A stretch of 40,828 nucleotides of DNA from Eshraghiella sp964414835. Lineage in GTDB: Bacteria; Bacillota; Clostridia; Lachnospirales; Lachnospiraceae. This document shows, piece by piece, positions 23,575 to 32,020 of this stretch (its first letter is position 1; each line of letters begins with the position of its first letter). Location of the stretch: assembly GCA_964414835.1 (NCBI GenBank), contig CAYPWY010000018.1, positions 1-40,828 on the forward strand. The letters run 5' to 3'. Below the pieces are notes generated by a model. The model did not search any database and was not told the origin of the DNA. It saw only the letters and a program-made list of their open reading frames with translations. Position numbers and translations under genes: made by a program.

Positions 23575-25374
23575 ATGAGTAAACCATTAAAAAAAATAGC
23601 TGAACGCTATAAACATGCTAAAATGAAAAACCAGCTTGTCATAATGTACTTAGCTGCTGTTTTTACGCCGATTTTTATCATAGGAATAATACTTATAGCC
23701 GGCAATGTAAACCGTCTGACCACCTATCACAGCGACCTGTTAAAAGCCAATAATAACAGAGTGCGGTCAGTGCTGTACGAGATAACAAACCAGATACATA
23801 CTATTTCAAATGAAATTGCATTTGATGAACAGCTGACAAGCCTGCTTTCCAGTGAATACCCTAATGAACAGGCATTTATGGCTTCGGTAGACAAAAACAC
23901 CTCGCTGGAATATTACCAAAATAATTATGCCGGAATTGCAAGTGTTGAGGTATATACCAATCAGAAGGGAGCAGCGGATTACCGGTATTTCAAAACCATA
24001 ACTGATGATATAGTTGTTGAAAACTGGTATAAAACGGCAAGCAACCAGTACAGTGTCTTCTGGGATACGCTTGAAAAAGAAGACGCCGGAGGCAATGAAT
24101 ATTACAGTCTCGCTCTTGTGCGTAAAATAACTTTATACGACACGGATGCAGAGGCGATTCTTATAATTAATGTCAGCGATAATTATCTGAAAAGCAGAAT
24201 AGAGGATAACGAGGATGACGTTCTGCTTGCGCTGGAGGATAAGCAGATTTTTTACAGTAATAACAGGGAGAATCAGGGCAAGAAAAACCTGCTTGAGATT
24301 GTGGATGAGAATGATGATTACTTTGCATATGAAGGTGACATGGAATATTACGGTACAATGAATATGACATGCATATCCACTCTTAATATGAAGCAGTCTG
24401 ACTCCAAAATGTTTATAGCTACTATCAATAATTCCGCTTACAGCAGTGTGCAGCAGATTGTGGTGGTGACGGCTCTTATTATAGCATTGGCACTTATTCT
24501 TCCGGCGGTTCTCATGAGATTGTTTATGAATAACTTCAGCAGTCAGGTAAGCAGAATGAGAGAAGAGATGTACAATGCAAGTCAGGGCGATTATGATTTG
24601 ATGGGTGATTTTGACGGATGCTATGAGCTTACTGCAGCATATAAGGATTTGAAGATAATGGTTGATAAAATTATGGAAAAAGACGCCGGAATGTATGCCA
24701 AGGAGATTAATGAGCAAAAGCTTCTCAATGAGCAGCAGAAAATGGAATTCCAGATGCTTGCCAGCCAGATAAACCCTCATTTCCTGTACAATACGTTGGA
24801 AATGATACGAATGAAAGCAATAACTGCGGATGATGTTGAAACAGCTACCGCAATTAAGCTTCTGGGGAAGTCAATGCGGTATGTTCTTGACAATACGGGA
24901 ACGGAATATACAACTGTGGCAAAAGAGCTGTCCCATATTGAGACATATCTTCAGATACAGAGACTGCGCTTTGGAGAAAGAGTAAACTATACTATGCATA
25001 CGGAGGAAGGACTTCATTTAGACAAGATAAAAATCCTGCCCCTTCTTTTGCAGCCGATTGTGGAAAATGCTATTCTGCACGGACTTGAAGAGGTGGAGGC
25101 AGGAGGACATATAGATGTGGACATACATCGGAACGCTGACAGTCCTAATACTCTTATAATAGCCATAACTGACAACGGCTGCGGAATGGATACACTGACA
25201 CTTAACAATATGCGGCGGAATCTTGATGAAGGCAACATAAACAAGCGTTACGGCATAGGTCTGTATAATATCAACCAGAGAATAAAGCTGTGTTACGGTT
25301 ATGGATATGGTCTTTCAATTGACAGTGAAAAAGGTGTGGGAACAACCGTTACCACACGTATCCGGCTGATGTAG
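23575..25374 (+). CDS. YesM-type sensor histidine kinase
   Basis: Two-TM sensor kinase, 599 aa. TM1 is at ~22-44, followed by an extracytoplasmic Cache-like sensor (~45-295), TM2 (~298-322), a HAMP-like linker, then a His_kinase domain with H402 in SQINPHFLYNTLEMIRMKA. The ATPase N-box (LLQPIVENAILHGLEE) and G-boxes (ITDNGCGMD, GIGLYNINQRI) follow. The start at 23575 is supported by GGGAGGCGG. These kinases pair with YesN AraC-type regulators to sense extracellular glycans. Here the likely partner is about 10 kb away (35531-37102). The gene directly precedes the surface-protein cluster on the same strand. Confidence 0.93.
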   Translation: MSKPLKKIAERYKHAKMKNQLVIMYLAAVFTPIFIIGIILIAGNVNRLTTYHSDLLKANNNRVRSVLYEITNQIHTISNEIAFDEQLTSLLSSEYPNEQAFMASVDKNTSLEYYQNNYAGIASVEVYTNQKGAADYRYFKTITDDIVVENWYKTASNQYSVFWDTLEKEDAGGNEYYSLALVRKITLYDTDAEAILIINVSDNYLKSRIEDNEDDVLLALEDKQIFYSNNRENQGKKNLLEIVDENDDYFAYEGDMEYYGTMNMTCISTLNMKQSDSKMFIATINNSAYSSVQQIVVVTALIIALALILPAVLMRLFMNNFSSQVSRMREEMYNASQGDYDLMGDFDGCYELTAAYKDLKIMVDKIMEKDAGMYAKEINEQKLLNEQQKMEFQMLASQINPHFLYNTLEMIRMKAITADDVETATAIKLLGKSMRYVLDNTGTEYTTVAKELSHIETYLQIQRLRFGERVNYTMHTEEGLHLDKIKILPLLLQPIVENAILHGLEEVEAGGHIDVDIHRNADSPNTLIIAITDNGCGMDTLTLNNMRRNLDEGNINKRYGIGLYNINQRIKLCYGYGYGLSIDSEKGVGTTVTTRIRLM

Positions 25375-25468
25375 GTCAGGAGTATTCATAAAAAATGCCG
25401 GAGTAACAGTGGGGAATATGGCATGTCTAAAATTTACCATTTACAGCCTGCAATTGTGAACGTATTTT

Positions 25469-25491
25469 GGAAAACGCTATCGTGATACAAT
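25469..25491 (+). promoter_or_regulatory. Possible cre-like site and extended -10 promoter
   Basis: GGAAAACGCTATCG (25469-25482) matches the CcpA cre consensus TGWAANCGNTNWCA at all but the first and last positions. It is followed by TGATACAAT, an extended -10 (TACAAT 25486-25491). No good -35 is present. Overlap would fit catabolite repression of the 25545 gene, but this is by eye only. Confidence 0.35.
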
Positions 25492-25544
25492 AAAGCAAAA
25501 CAGTATTACACTATATAATAAAATAAAATTCAGGAGGTAAATTA

Positions 25545-27101
25545 ATGAAAAAATCTATTTTTTCCAAAGTTCTTGCTGTTACATTGGCAGGAGCTATGGT
25601 AATAAGCGGTTTGCTTATTGCCAAGAAGACAGATGTAAGTGCTGCAACAGCAGAAATCGGTCTTTACATTGGCGGATCGTCCCCTGTTGCAACGGTTGAA
25701 GTTGGCCCGGCAGGCACTTATACTCTCAGTTATTCAGGAGATGCAGTGTCAGCAGGAGACTGGGGAACAATGTACTTCAAGGAGATAGGTACAAGCTCTA
25801 TTTTTGATGGCGCTTCAGTCAAAATTAATTCCATTAAATTAAACAATACAGATTACACCGTACCGACAGATTGGCAGACAGCTAATACTGATGCTGTAAA
25901 CGGTGATGGTGTTATTGATGTTGCTTTCTATAATCAGTGGGGCTCAACAACAAAGAATATTGGTGACGGTACCGGTAAAGATTTGGGAAGCCTTAGTATT
26001 ACATCAGCAGAAATTTCATTTACAATTGTAGGTGAGACATTTGCAACGCTTGGACTTTATGTCGGAGCCACAGACCCGATTGCCACAGTAGATGTTGCAG
26101 CTGGCGGTACATATGAACTTGATTATTCAGGAGATGCGGTGTCAGCAGGAGAGTGGGGAACAATGTACTTCAAGCAGACATCAGGAGATAAGAGCGCTGC
26201 TGGTTTGTCAGTAAAAATCAACTCAATTTCAATTAACGGTACAAGTTATACCGTACCGGCAGATTGGCAGACAGCTAATACTGATGCTGTAAGCAGTGAT
26301 GGTGTTATTGATGTCGCTTTCTATAATCAGTGGGGTTCAACAACAAAGAATATTGGTGACGGTACCGGTAAAGATTTGGGAAACCTTGCTATTACAGATA
26401 TGAAGGTGAATTTTACAATCAGCGGTGACCTTGAGGCAGATGATTCGACAGATGACCCTGTGAATGACCCGACAGACGACCCGACAGATGAGCCGACAGA
26501 TGAGCCTGCAGTAGAAGCAGGTGAGACAATTGACCTTGGTACTGAATGTGGTCCTATAGACGGAACTACCCCAAGTGCTACAATTACTAACGAAGATTTT
26601 GAAAACGTTGAAGGTGTTAAGAATGTTGTCGTAGAGGTTTCAATTCCTGAATCAGCTGCTGATACATGGAATGACTGGTGCGGAAATATTATAGTAGTTA
26701 CGGATGCAGAAGGAGTTCATTATTACATGTGGGGGGGCGCACAGGTAGGCTGGAACAAAGATGTTGACGGCGATAAGGTTGATGATATCATTGGCGGCGT
26801 TAACGGAGACCAGTGGCTCGGCTCTGTTGTAGATGGCAAAGTAACACTTACTATTCCGGTAGCAAGCGAGGAGTTCAAAATTGAATTCATTACAGACTGC
26901 TATGTTGAGAATGGCGCTCCTACATATGACGGAGCTATCTATGTGCTTGATTCAGCTACAATCAGCAAAGTTGCGGCTACGACTGAGTCTGACACAACAG
27001 ATACGCCAACAGGTGATGCACTCATCCTCTTTGTTGCAATTGCAGCATTGGCAGCAGGTGTTGCGGTTGTTGCAAGAAAACGAGTTGTAACAGAGAAATA
27101 A
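25545..27101 (+). CDS. Secreted, membrane/wall-anchored surface protein with duplicated beta-rich domain
   Basis: 518 aa. A Sec signal peptide (~1-33, cleaved near VSA-AT) is followed by two tandem ~131-residue modules (about 35-165 and 166-296). Each has LY(I/V)G..., a TWGTMYFK-like strand (DWGTMYFK/EWGTMYFK), VPTDWQTANTDAV and IDVAFYNQWGSTTKNIGDGT. An acidic Asp-Pro-Thr linker (~300-325) leads to a different Trp-rich domain (~326-485). The C-terminus is a motif DTPTGD, TM helix and RKR tail. The family is not recognised, but strand-rich composition and exposed Trp/Tyr suggest glycan binding (inference). GGAGG precedes the ATG. It is the first of four such proteins in the locus. Confidence 0.85.
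   Translation: MKKSIFSKVLAVTLAGAMVISGLLIAKKTDVSAATAEIGLYIGGSSPVATVEVGPAGTYTLSYSGDAVSAGDWGTMYFKEIGTSSIFDGASVKINSIKLNNTDYTVPTDWQTANTDAVNGDGVIDVAFYNQWGSTTKNIGDGTGKDLGSLSITSAEISFTIVGETFATLGLYVGATDPIATVDVAAGGTYELDYSGDAVSAGEWGTMYFKQTSGDKSAAGLSVKINSISINGTSYTVPADWQTANTDAVSSDGVIDVAFYNQWGSTTKNIGDGTGKDLGNLAITDMKVNFTISGDLEADDSTDDPVNDPTDDPTDEPTDEPAVEAGETIDLGTECGPIDGTTPSATITNEDFENVEGVKNVVVEVSIPESAADTWNDWCGNIIVVTDAEGVHYYMWGGAQVGWNKDVDGDKVDDIIGGVNGDQWLGSVVDGKVTLTIPVASEEFKIEFITDCYVENGAPTYDGAIYVLDSATISKVAATTESDTTDTPTGDALILFVAIAALAAGVAVVARKRVVTEK
25665..26398 (+). repeat. Intragenic tandem duplication, 393-bp period
   Basis: TTGGCAGACAGCTAATACTG occurs at 25871 and again at 26264. The following ~110 bp (through GACGGTACCGGTAAAGATTT) is almost identical in both copies. 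This gives the two 131-aa modules of the surface protein and indicates a recent or gene-converted duplication. Confidence 0.85.
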
Positions 27102-27142
27102 TCGATATTATCCCAATAGGATATATAGTGTAATAATATGTG

Positions 27143-27172
27143 GACGCCATGTATCATATGATACATGGCGTC
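27143..27172. terminator. Perfect 30-bp palindrome, likely terminator
   Basis: Arms GACGCCATGTATCAT and ATGATACATGGCGTC are exact complements with no unpaired centre, followed by TTAT. It lies 42 nt after the 25545 gene. Confidence 0.65.
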
Positions 27173-27311
27173 TTATATAAAAAATGGAAAAATAAAAACA
27201 TCAAAACAGACAGGTAAAGCATGTCTAATTTATTATGTACTCAATATATAATTTTTGACGTATTCAAATATAAAAAAAAATTATAGAATATAACTAGTTA
27301 TCAATCCACTG

Positions 27312-27333
27312 AGTTGGACATAAGTTGGACATA
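27312..27333 (+). promoter_or_regulatory. Perfect 11-bp tandem repeat upstream of a surface-protein gene
   Basis: AGTTGGACATA occurs twice back to back (27312-27322, 27323-27333), one helical turn apart and about 43 nt before the start at 27376. The spacing suits a pair of half-sites for a dimeric activator. Which regulator, if any, binds is unknown. Confidence 0.45.
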
Positions 27334-27375
27334 ACTGAAAACATATTATTAATTATCTTAGGAGGTAATAGAACA

Positions 27376-28050
27376 ATGAAAAAATTTAAAAAAGTTTTAG
27401 CTGCAGTTCTTGCAGGCACAATGGTTCTTGGCGCTATGGTTACAGCAGCATTTGCTGCGGACACATCTTATGATGCTGTATTAAACTTTGCTGATGTAAA
27501 CTGGGGCAATGGTCACTGGACAGGTGATGACACAGAAGTTAAGACAACAGTTACAGGCGATGGCACATACACAATTACTATGGATGTAGAAGGTACTGTA
27601 TCTGGTATTATGGTAGCTTGTGTTGATATTAATGGTCTTTTGAAGGACGCTGATGGAAATAACATTTCTATTAATGATTCTGATGTTAAGATTACTTCTG
27701 CTTCACTTAAGGCTGATGGAACTTTAGTAACTGATTCTTATGTGTATGGTGACACAGAGGAAAAGGGTAACTTGAGAATTGAGTTCTACAATGCTTATGG
27801 TCCTACAAATTCTGACAAATTTGCTGAGTGGTCAGGCGGAGACTTCGTTGGTGAAGGCGGAAAATGCGATGCTGACACATATGCTAGCTTAGAAGCTACA
27901 AGTACTCTTGAGTTTACTTTCACAGTAGAAGGTCTTGGCGGAGATACAGCTACAGGCGACAGCTCATCAACAGCTCTTGTACTTGTTGCAGTAGCAGCAC
28001 TTGCTGTAGTAGCAACAGTTTCTGTTAAGAAATTCGCAGCTGAGAGATAA
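27376..28050 (+). CDS. Small secreted, anchored surface protein (beta-rich, same family)
   Basis: 224 aa. Signal peptide MKKFKKVLAAVLAGTMVLGA...AFAA (cleaved ~28/29), one beta-rich domain (~30-185), then the C-terminal anchor: DTATGD motif, hydrophobic helix and KKFAAER tail. The domain follows the same pattern as its neighbours: N-terminal aromatic strands (FADVNWGNGHW), GDGTYTITMDVEG, a late IEFYNAYGP strand and a closing LEFTFTVEGLG strand. GGAGGTAATAG precedes the ATG at 27376; an in-frame start at 27325 is not credible. Codon use looks highly biased (ACA, GCT, CTT), fitting high expression. Sugar binding is inferred only. Confidence 0.82.
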   Translation: MKKFKKVLAAVLAGTMVLGAMVTAAFAADTSYDAVLNFADVNWGNGHWTGDDTEVKTTVTGDGTYTITMDVEGTVSGIMVACVDINGLLKDADGNNISINDSDVKITSASLKADGTLVTDSYVYGDTEEKGNLRIEFYNAYGPTNSDKFAEWSGGDFVGEGGKCDADTYASLEATSTLEFTFTVEGLGGDTATGDSSSTALVLVAVAALAVVATVSVKKFAAER

Positions 28051-28081
28051 TTTTTCATTATCGAATAATATGTGAACTATG

Positions 28082-28109
28082 AGAGAACCGGTTATGCCGG
28101 TTCTCTTTA
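28082..28109 (+). terminator. Rho-independent terminator
   Basis: The stem AGAGAACCGG / CCGGTTCTCT with a 5-nt loop is followed by TTTAT, 31 nt after the 27376 gene. Confidence 0.8.
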
Positions 28110-28121
28110 TGCGTAAGCATT

Positions 28122-28253
28122 GAGCCATGCAGAAAAAGACATGCAGTCCGGTACTGCGAGTATACTCGCAAAGCGCCGGCTGCGTGGCTTTTTCTATAGG
28201 GCGAAAGCCCGACATGAAATAAGGCGATGCAAAAGCAGCGCCTTATGAATGGC
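28122..28253. ncRNA. Structured intergenic element (candidate RNA or palindromic repeat)
   Basis: About 130 bp can fold as a multi-branch structure. The closing stem is GCCAT/ATGGC (28124-28128, 28249-28253). A long arm has GAAAAAG/CTTTTTC, GCAG/CTGC and CCGG/CCGG, capped by TGCGAG-TATA-CTCGCA (28132-28194). A GNRA hairpin GGGC-GAAA-GCCC follows (28199-28210), then ATAAGGCG..CGCCTTAT with an inner TGC-AAAA-GCA (28219-28246). It is richer in G+C than its surroundings and has no coding potential. I do not recognise a named RNA family. It could be a repeated palindromic element. Confidence 0.5.
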
Positions 28254-28297
28254 GGGCTACCTCTAATATTTGCGGTATTTAATCTCTAAAAAAACAC

Positions 28298-28326
28298 TTG
28301 ACTAAGAATAAACGCCATTATATACT
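28298..28326 (+). promoter_or_regulatory. Consensus sigmaA promoter of the 28391 gene
   Basis: TTGACT (28298-28303), a 17-nt spacer and TATACT (28321-28326). The ATG is 64 nt downstream. Confidence 0.75.
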
Positions 28327-28390
28327 GGCAAAGTAGAGTAATCTATCAATATTTTAAATGTGTAACTTATGTTACCAAAGGAGGATGACA

Positions 28391-29287
28391 ATGAAACTTA
28401 GAAAATTATTTGCAGCACTTCTTGTTGGCATAATGACTGTTTCAGCACTTAGCTTATCAGCATTTGCGGCAGATGGTGAAGTTCCTGCACCGGGCGATTT
28501 TGATCCGGACGGCACAGAATACATCGCACAGATGTATATTCAGGTTGGCGGCTCATGGGTATTTAGAAATCCATGGTCAGATAAAGACTACGGTACAGCG
28601 ATAGGATATGAGTATGGAGATCAGCTTTCTAACGTTGAGGGAGGTACAGCAACTGTTAATGAGGGTACATTTACTGACGTTAAGCTTGAAGGAAACGGTA
28701 CATACACACTTACACTTGAGAACCCTGATTTCAATAAGGCTGACGGAACAGAAGCTACCAATTTTAACCTTATAGGCATTTCTACTAATATACCTGCATC
28801 TGCTGATCCGGAGAATGGCGGATCTGTTAAGTTTACGGATGTTACTATCAAGGTTAATGACAGCTCAATATATTCATATACATATGGCACAGGCGTTTGT
28901 GATCCTGATGCTATCAAAGCAGGTACTTATATGAATATTCTTGGTGTTAATATCTGGAACACCGAGACATGTACAGATGCTAACGCTGTATTGGGCGGAG
29001 AAGATGTATGGCCTGGTGAAGTAAGCAAAGTTGAGATTACATTCACAGTGGAAGGCTTTAACTATGACAAGGCTGAAGATGAAAATGTTGAGACAGAAGC
29101 TACGGACGAGACAAAGGCTGCAGATGAGACAAAGGCTGACAGCAGTACATCGGATACGGACAAGACAGATGATTCTGACAGCGGACTTCCAACAGGCGCT
29201 GTCATCGGAATTGTTGCAGCGGTTGTAGTAGTTATAATTATCATTATCGTAGCTGTTTCTTCTTCTAAGAAGAAAAAAGCTGATTAG
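28391..29287 (+). CDS. Secreted, membrane-anchored surface protein (beta-rich, same family)
   Basis: 298 aa. The signal peptide ends ...SAFAADG (~27). A beta-rich domain follows (~40-225), with aromatic strands GGSWVFRNPW, GNGTYTLTLENPDF and IWNTETCTD, and a closing VEITFTVEGFNYD. Next is an Asp/Glu/Thr-rich low-complexity stalk (TKAADETKAD-like repeats, ~232-262) and a C-terminal TM helix (GAVIGIVAAVVVVIIIIIVAV) with a KKKKAD tail. The ATG at 28391 follows AAAGGAGG; upstream ATGs (28358, 28385) lie before or within that site. The protein is anchored by its TM, without the DTxTGD motif of the two preceding proteins. Function unknown; glycan capture is inferred from locus. Confidence 0.82.
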   Translation: MKLRKLFAALLVGIMTVSALSLSAFAADGEVPAPGDFDPDGTEYIAQMYIQVGGSWVFRNPWSDKDYGTAIGYEYGDQLSNVEGGTATVNEGTFTDVKLEGNGTYTLTLENPDFNKADGTEATNFNLIGISTNIPASADPENGGSVKFTDVTIKVNDSSIYSYTYGTGVCDPDAIKAGTYMNILGVNIWNTETCTDANAVLGGEDVWPGEVSKVEITFTVEGFNYDKAEDENVETEATDETKAADETKADSSTSDTDKTDDSDSGLPTGAVIGIVAAVVVVIIIIIVAVSSSKKKKAD

Positions 29288-29314
29288 TGTTTGATTATCA
29301 GTTAAGTTTATTTT

Positions 29315-29345
29315 GAGAGTGAGACAAGTGTTTCACTCTCTTTTT
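29315..29345 (+). terminator. Rho-independent terminator
   Basis: Stem GAGAGTGA / TCACTCTC followed by TTTTT. Confidence 0.85.
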
Positions 29346-29507
29346 GTGTATTATATATAAAAAGTATATATAAAATATATTAAAAACTTCTAAAAATTAC
29401 TGTATTTGATGTATAGTATTTATTGTAGTTTTTATCAAAAAAATATTTTATGATATTACTAAATGAATACTATGGATTTGCTATGTAGTATGAAGCGGAG
29501 GTAAAGG

Positions 29508-30959
29508 ATGAACGAACAGAAGTCCAAGAGAGAATTAGTCGCAGACAAGTTTTATTGGCTTGTGCGTCTGGGTATTCTGGCATCGGCAGTAATGATGTTC
29601 CTGCCTGCCATGAATCCCGGCAGAGTTTGTGAACGGGTAAGTACCAACTTATCGTTATTCACAACTGCCGTATCGTGGAAAGGTCTTACTGATGGTATTA
29701 GAGGATTTGATTTAAGAATCATTTCATACGAACCTTTCCGATTAATAATGATAATATCAATTGCCGCCCTCGTAGGAATTATTCTTATGTGTGCCGGCGG
29801 ATGTATGTCATTAGGTAACCTTAAACTTAAAGTAAGAGGTAATTTATTTGCATTAGGAGGCTCGGCAATACTTGGCGTCGCTATGATTTTCATGAATATT
29901 CCGTACGATAAGATTGTTGAAGCGGTATCACCATATGAAGCAACGGCGTCAGACCCGTTTTTGCCTTCAATGCCTATTGCAAGGTGGGTATTCCTAATTA
30001 TTGCGATTGTTGTATTTGTGTTTACATTGCTTAACATATTTACACTTCCAAAACCTGAGAAAGAATCTAAGTGCTCAATTGAGACAAGGTATAAGCTTTT
30101 TCTTTGTATGCTTCCATTTGTTGTACTTGTATTTGCTTTCTCATACTTGCCACTTTATGGTTGGAGGTATGCATTCTTTGATTATACACCGGGAACGCCG
30201 TTATCACCTGACCAGTTTGTAGGCTGGAAATGGTTTTCAAGGCTTGTAAGTGACCCTGCAACACGTAAGGATGTTATTAACGTATTAAGAAACACACTTG
30301 TAATGAGCGGACTTGGTATAGCTACAAGCTGGGTACCAATGCTTTTCGCTATTATGCTTAACGAAATTAAGACAAAGTGGTTCCGTAAGTCAGTGCAGAT
30401 ATTTACTACAGTTCCTAACTTTGTCAGCTGGGTTCTTGTGTATGCGCTTGCGTTTGCTATTTTCTCATCAGAAGGTTTCGTTAACCAGTTATTTAACACA
30501 AGCCACGACTTCCTCGGTAACTCGTCAGGAATATGGTTCAAGATGCTTGCATGGGGAATGTGGAAAGGAACAGGTTGGAGTGCCATTATTTATGTAGCAG
30601 GTATTTCAGGTATTCCTCTTGAGCTTTATGAAGCAGCCACCGTTGATGGTGCCGGAAGAGCACAGAAGATGTGGCATATTACAGTGCCGGGACTTATGCC
30701 TACATATTGCGTATTGTTACTTATGTCAATTGCCAACATTCTTACAAATGGTATGGACCAGTATCTCGTATTCTCCAATGCGAAGAATATGGATGTTATC
30801 CAGGTACTTGACTTGTATGTATACCGACTGGGACTTGGTTCAAGCAGTTCCATCCCGCTTTCAACCGTTGTTTCAATGACTAAGTCCATAGTCAGCGTCA
30901 TCTTGCTGTTCACCGCGAACGGTATTTCCAAGCTGATTCGTGGCGAGAGTATTATGTAG
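29508..30959 (+). CDS. ABC transporter permease, LplB type, with N-terminal extension
   Basis: Inner-membrane permease of a carbohydrate ABC importer (CUT1), 483 aa. The C-terminal ~300 residues form the six-TM binding-protein-dependent transport domain with the EAA loop (YEAATVDGAGRAQKMWHITV). The N-terminal ~175 residues add about four extra TM helices not found in the usual ~300-aa LplB. GCGGAGGTAAAGG precedes the ATG. The second permease starts 13 nt after the stop, so they form a heterodimer-encoding operon with the binding protein. No ATPase gene is in the cluster; a shared MsmX-type ATPase is presumed. Substrate unknown. Confidence 0.92.
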   Translation: MNEQKSKRELVADKFYWLVRLGILASAVMMFLPAMNPGRVCERVSTNLSLFTTAVSWKGLTDGIRGFDLRIISYEPFRLIMIISIAALVGIILMCAGGCMSLGNLKLKVRGNLFALGGSAILGVAMIFMNIPYDKIVEAVSPYEATASDPFLPSMPIARWVFLIIAIVVFVFTLLNIFTLPKPEKESKCSIETRYKLFLCMLPFVVLVFAFSYLPLYGWRYAFFDYTPGTPLSPDQFVGWKWFSRLVSDPATRKDVINVLRNTLVMSGLGIATSWVPMLFAIMLNEIKTKWFRKSVQIFTTVPNFVSWVLVYALAFAIFSSEGFVNQLFNTSHDFLGNSSGIWFKMLAWGMWKGTGWSAIIYVAGISGIPLELYEAATVDGAGRAQKMWHITVPGLMPTYCVLLLMSIANILTNGMDQYLVFSNAKNMDVIQVLDLYVYRLGLGSSSSIPLSTVVSMTKSIVSVILLFTANGISKLIRGESIM

Positions 30960-30972
30960 GAGGTGATATGAT

Positions 30973-31944
30973 ATGGCTAAAATGTCTGATAAAATGAAAC
31001 AAGAGCTTAAGGCTGAGAAAGCATATAATAAAAAGCATAAAAGGATATATAAGCTGACTTTTAATGATGTAATATTTAATGTCATCAATTATACAATATT
31101 TACTGTATTTATGTTGGCTTGTTTATTTCCGTTTTATTATATTCTCATCAACTCAATATCATCACCTGAAGCGGTTACATCTAAATCGGTAACCTTCTGG
31201 CCGCAGGGATTTTCACTTGAAACTTACAAGTCACTTCTTGAGGTTAAGGATATTGGTCAGGCGTTTCTGGTAACAGTTTCCAGAACCGTAATTGCTACAG
31301 CATTGATGGTAGTTGCCTCAGGTATAATCGGATACCTGGTTACAAAACAGGAAATGTGGCACAGAAAATTGTGGTACAGACTTCTTGTTATAACAATGTA
31401 CTTCAATGCAGGTATTATTCCTTGGTATATGAATATGGCTTTATTAGGTCTTACTAATAACTATATGGCCTATATTATTCCTGCGATAGTTGCACCATAT
31501 AATATTATTCTTGTAAAAACTTACATAGAATCCATTCCTGCCGAGATGGAGGAAAGTGCATTTATTGACGGTGCAGGATATGCAGTAATATTCCGTAAGA
31601 TTATCTGGCCGTTGAGTAAGCCGATTCTTGCAACAATCACTATTTTCGGTGCGGTTGGCAACTGGAACTCATTTACGGATTCCCTTATGCTGATGGGTTC
31701 TGCTCCACAGCTGCAGACATTGCAGCATAAGCTGTATAACTATCTTGACTCGGCATCCGACCTTAGTAAGATTATGAGCAATCCGGACAGTGAAACAGTT
31801 AGAAAGGCTATGGATAATGCATCGTTTGCTAACGTTATTAAGTATACGGTGTCTATGATTTCAATTATACCTATACTTATTGTATATCCGTTTATGCAGA
31901 GATTCTTTGAGGAAGGTATTATGCTTGGAGCAGTTAAGGGTTAA
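30973..31944 (+). CDS. ABC transporter permease, YtcP/LplC type
   Basis: Second CUT1 permease subunit, 323 aa, partner of the upstream gene. There is a charged N-terminus (~1-30), six TM helices and the EAA loop (EESAFIDGAGYAVIFRKIIW), ending PFMQRFFEEGIMLGAVKG, the highly typical C-terminus of LplC/YtcP permeases. AGGAGGTGAT precedes the ATG at 30973. The next gene (binding lipoprotein) begins 76 nt downstream, after a small CCGG/CCGG hairpin that may set subunit ratios. Confidence 0.94.
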   Translation: MAKMSDKMKQELKAEKAYNKKHKRIYKLTFNDVIFNVINYTIFTVFMLACLFPFYYILINSISSPEAVTSKSVTFWPQGFSLETYKSLLEVKDIGQAFLVTVSRTVIATALMVVASGIIGYLVTKQEMWHRKLWYRLLVITMYFNAGIIPWYMNMALLGLTNNYMAYIIPAIVAPYNIILVKTYIESIPAEMEESAFIDGAGYAVIFRKIIWPLSKPILATITIFGAVGNWNSFTDSLMLMGSAPQLQTLQHKLYNYLDSASDLSKIMSNPDSETVRKAMDNASFANVIKYTVSMISIIPILIVYPFMQRFFEEGIMLGAVKG

Positions 31945-32020
31945 CGGTATTATTCTGCTCCGGTGATGTGCCGGAACGGTTGATATAAGTTAAATATTTA
32001 TAAAAAGGAGGAAAATTACA

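Noticed and set aside
26440..26515. Asp-Pro-Thr repeat linker as a microsatellite or phase-variable tract
   Set aside because: Units are degenerate in sequence and in multiples of three; looks like an ordinary acidic linker.
31958..31980. CCGG..CCGG hairpin between permease and binding-protein genes as a terminator
   Set aside because: No T-run follows and the genes look co-transcribed; at most an mRNA-stability hairpin.
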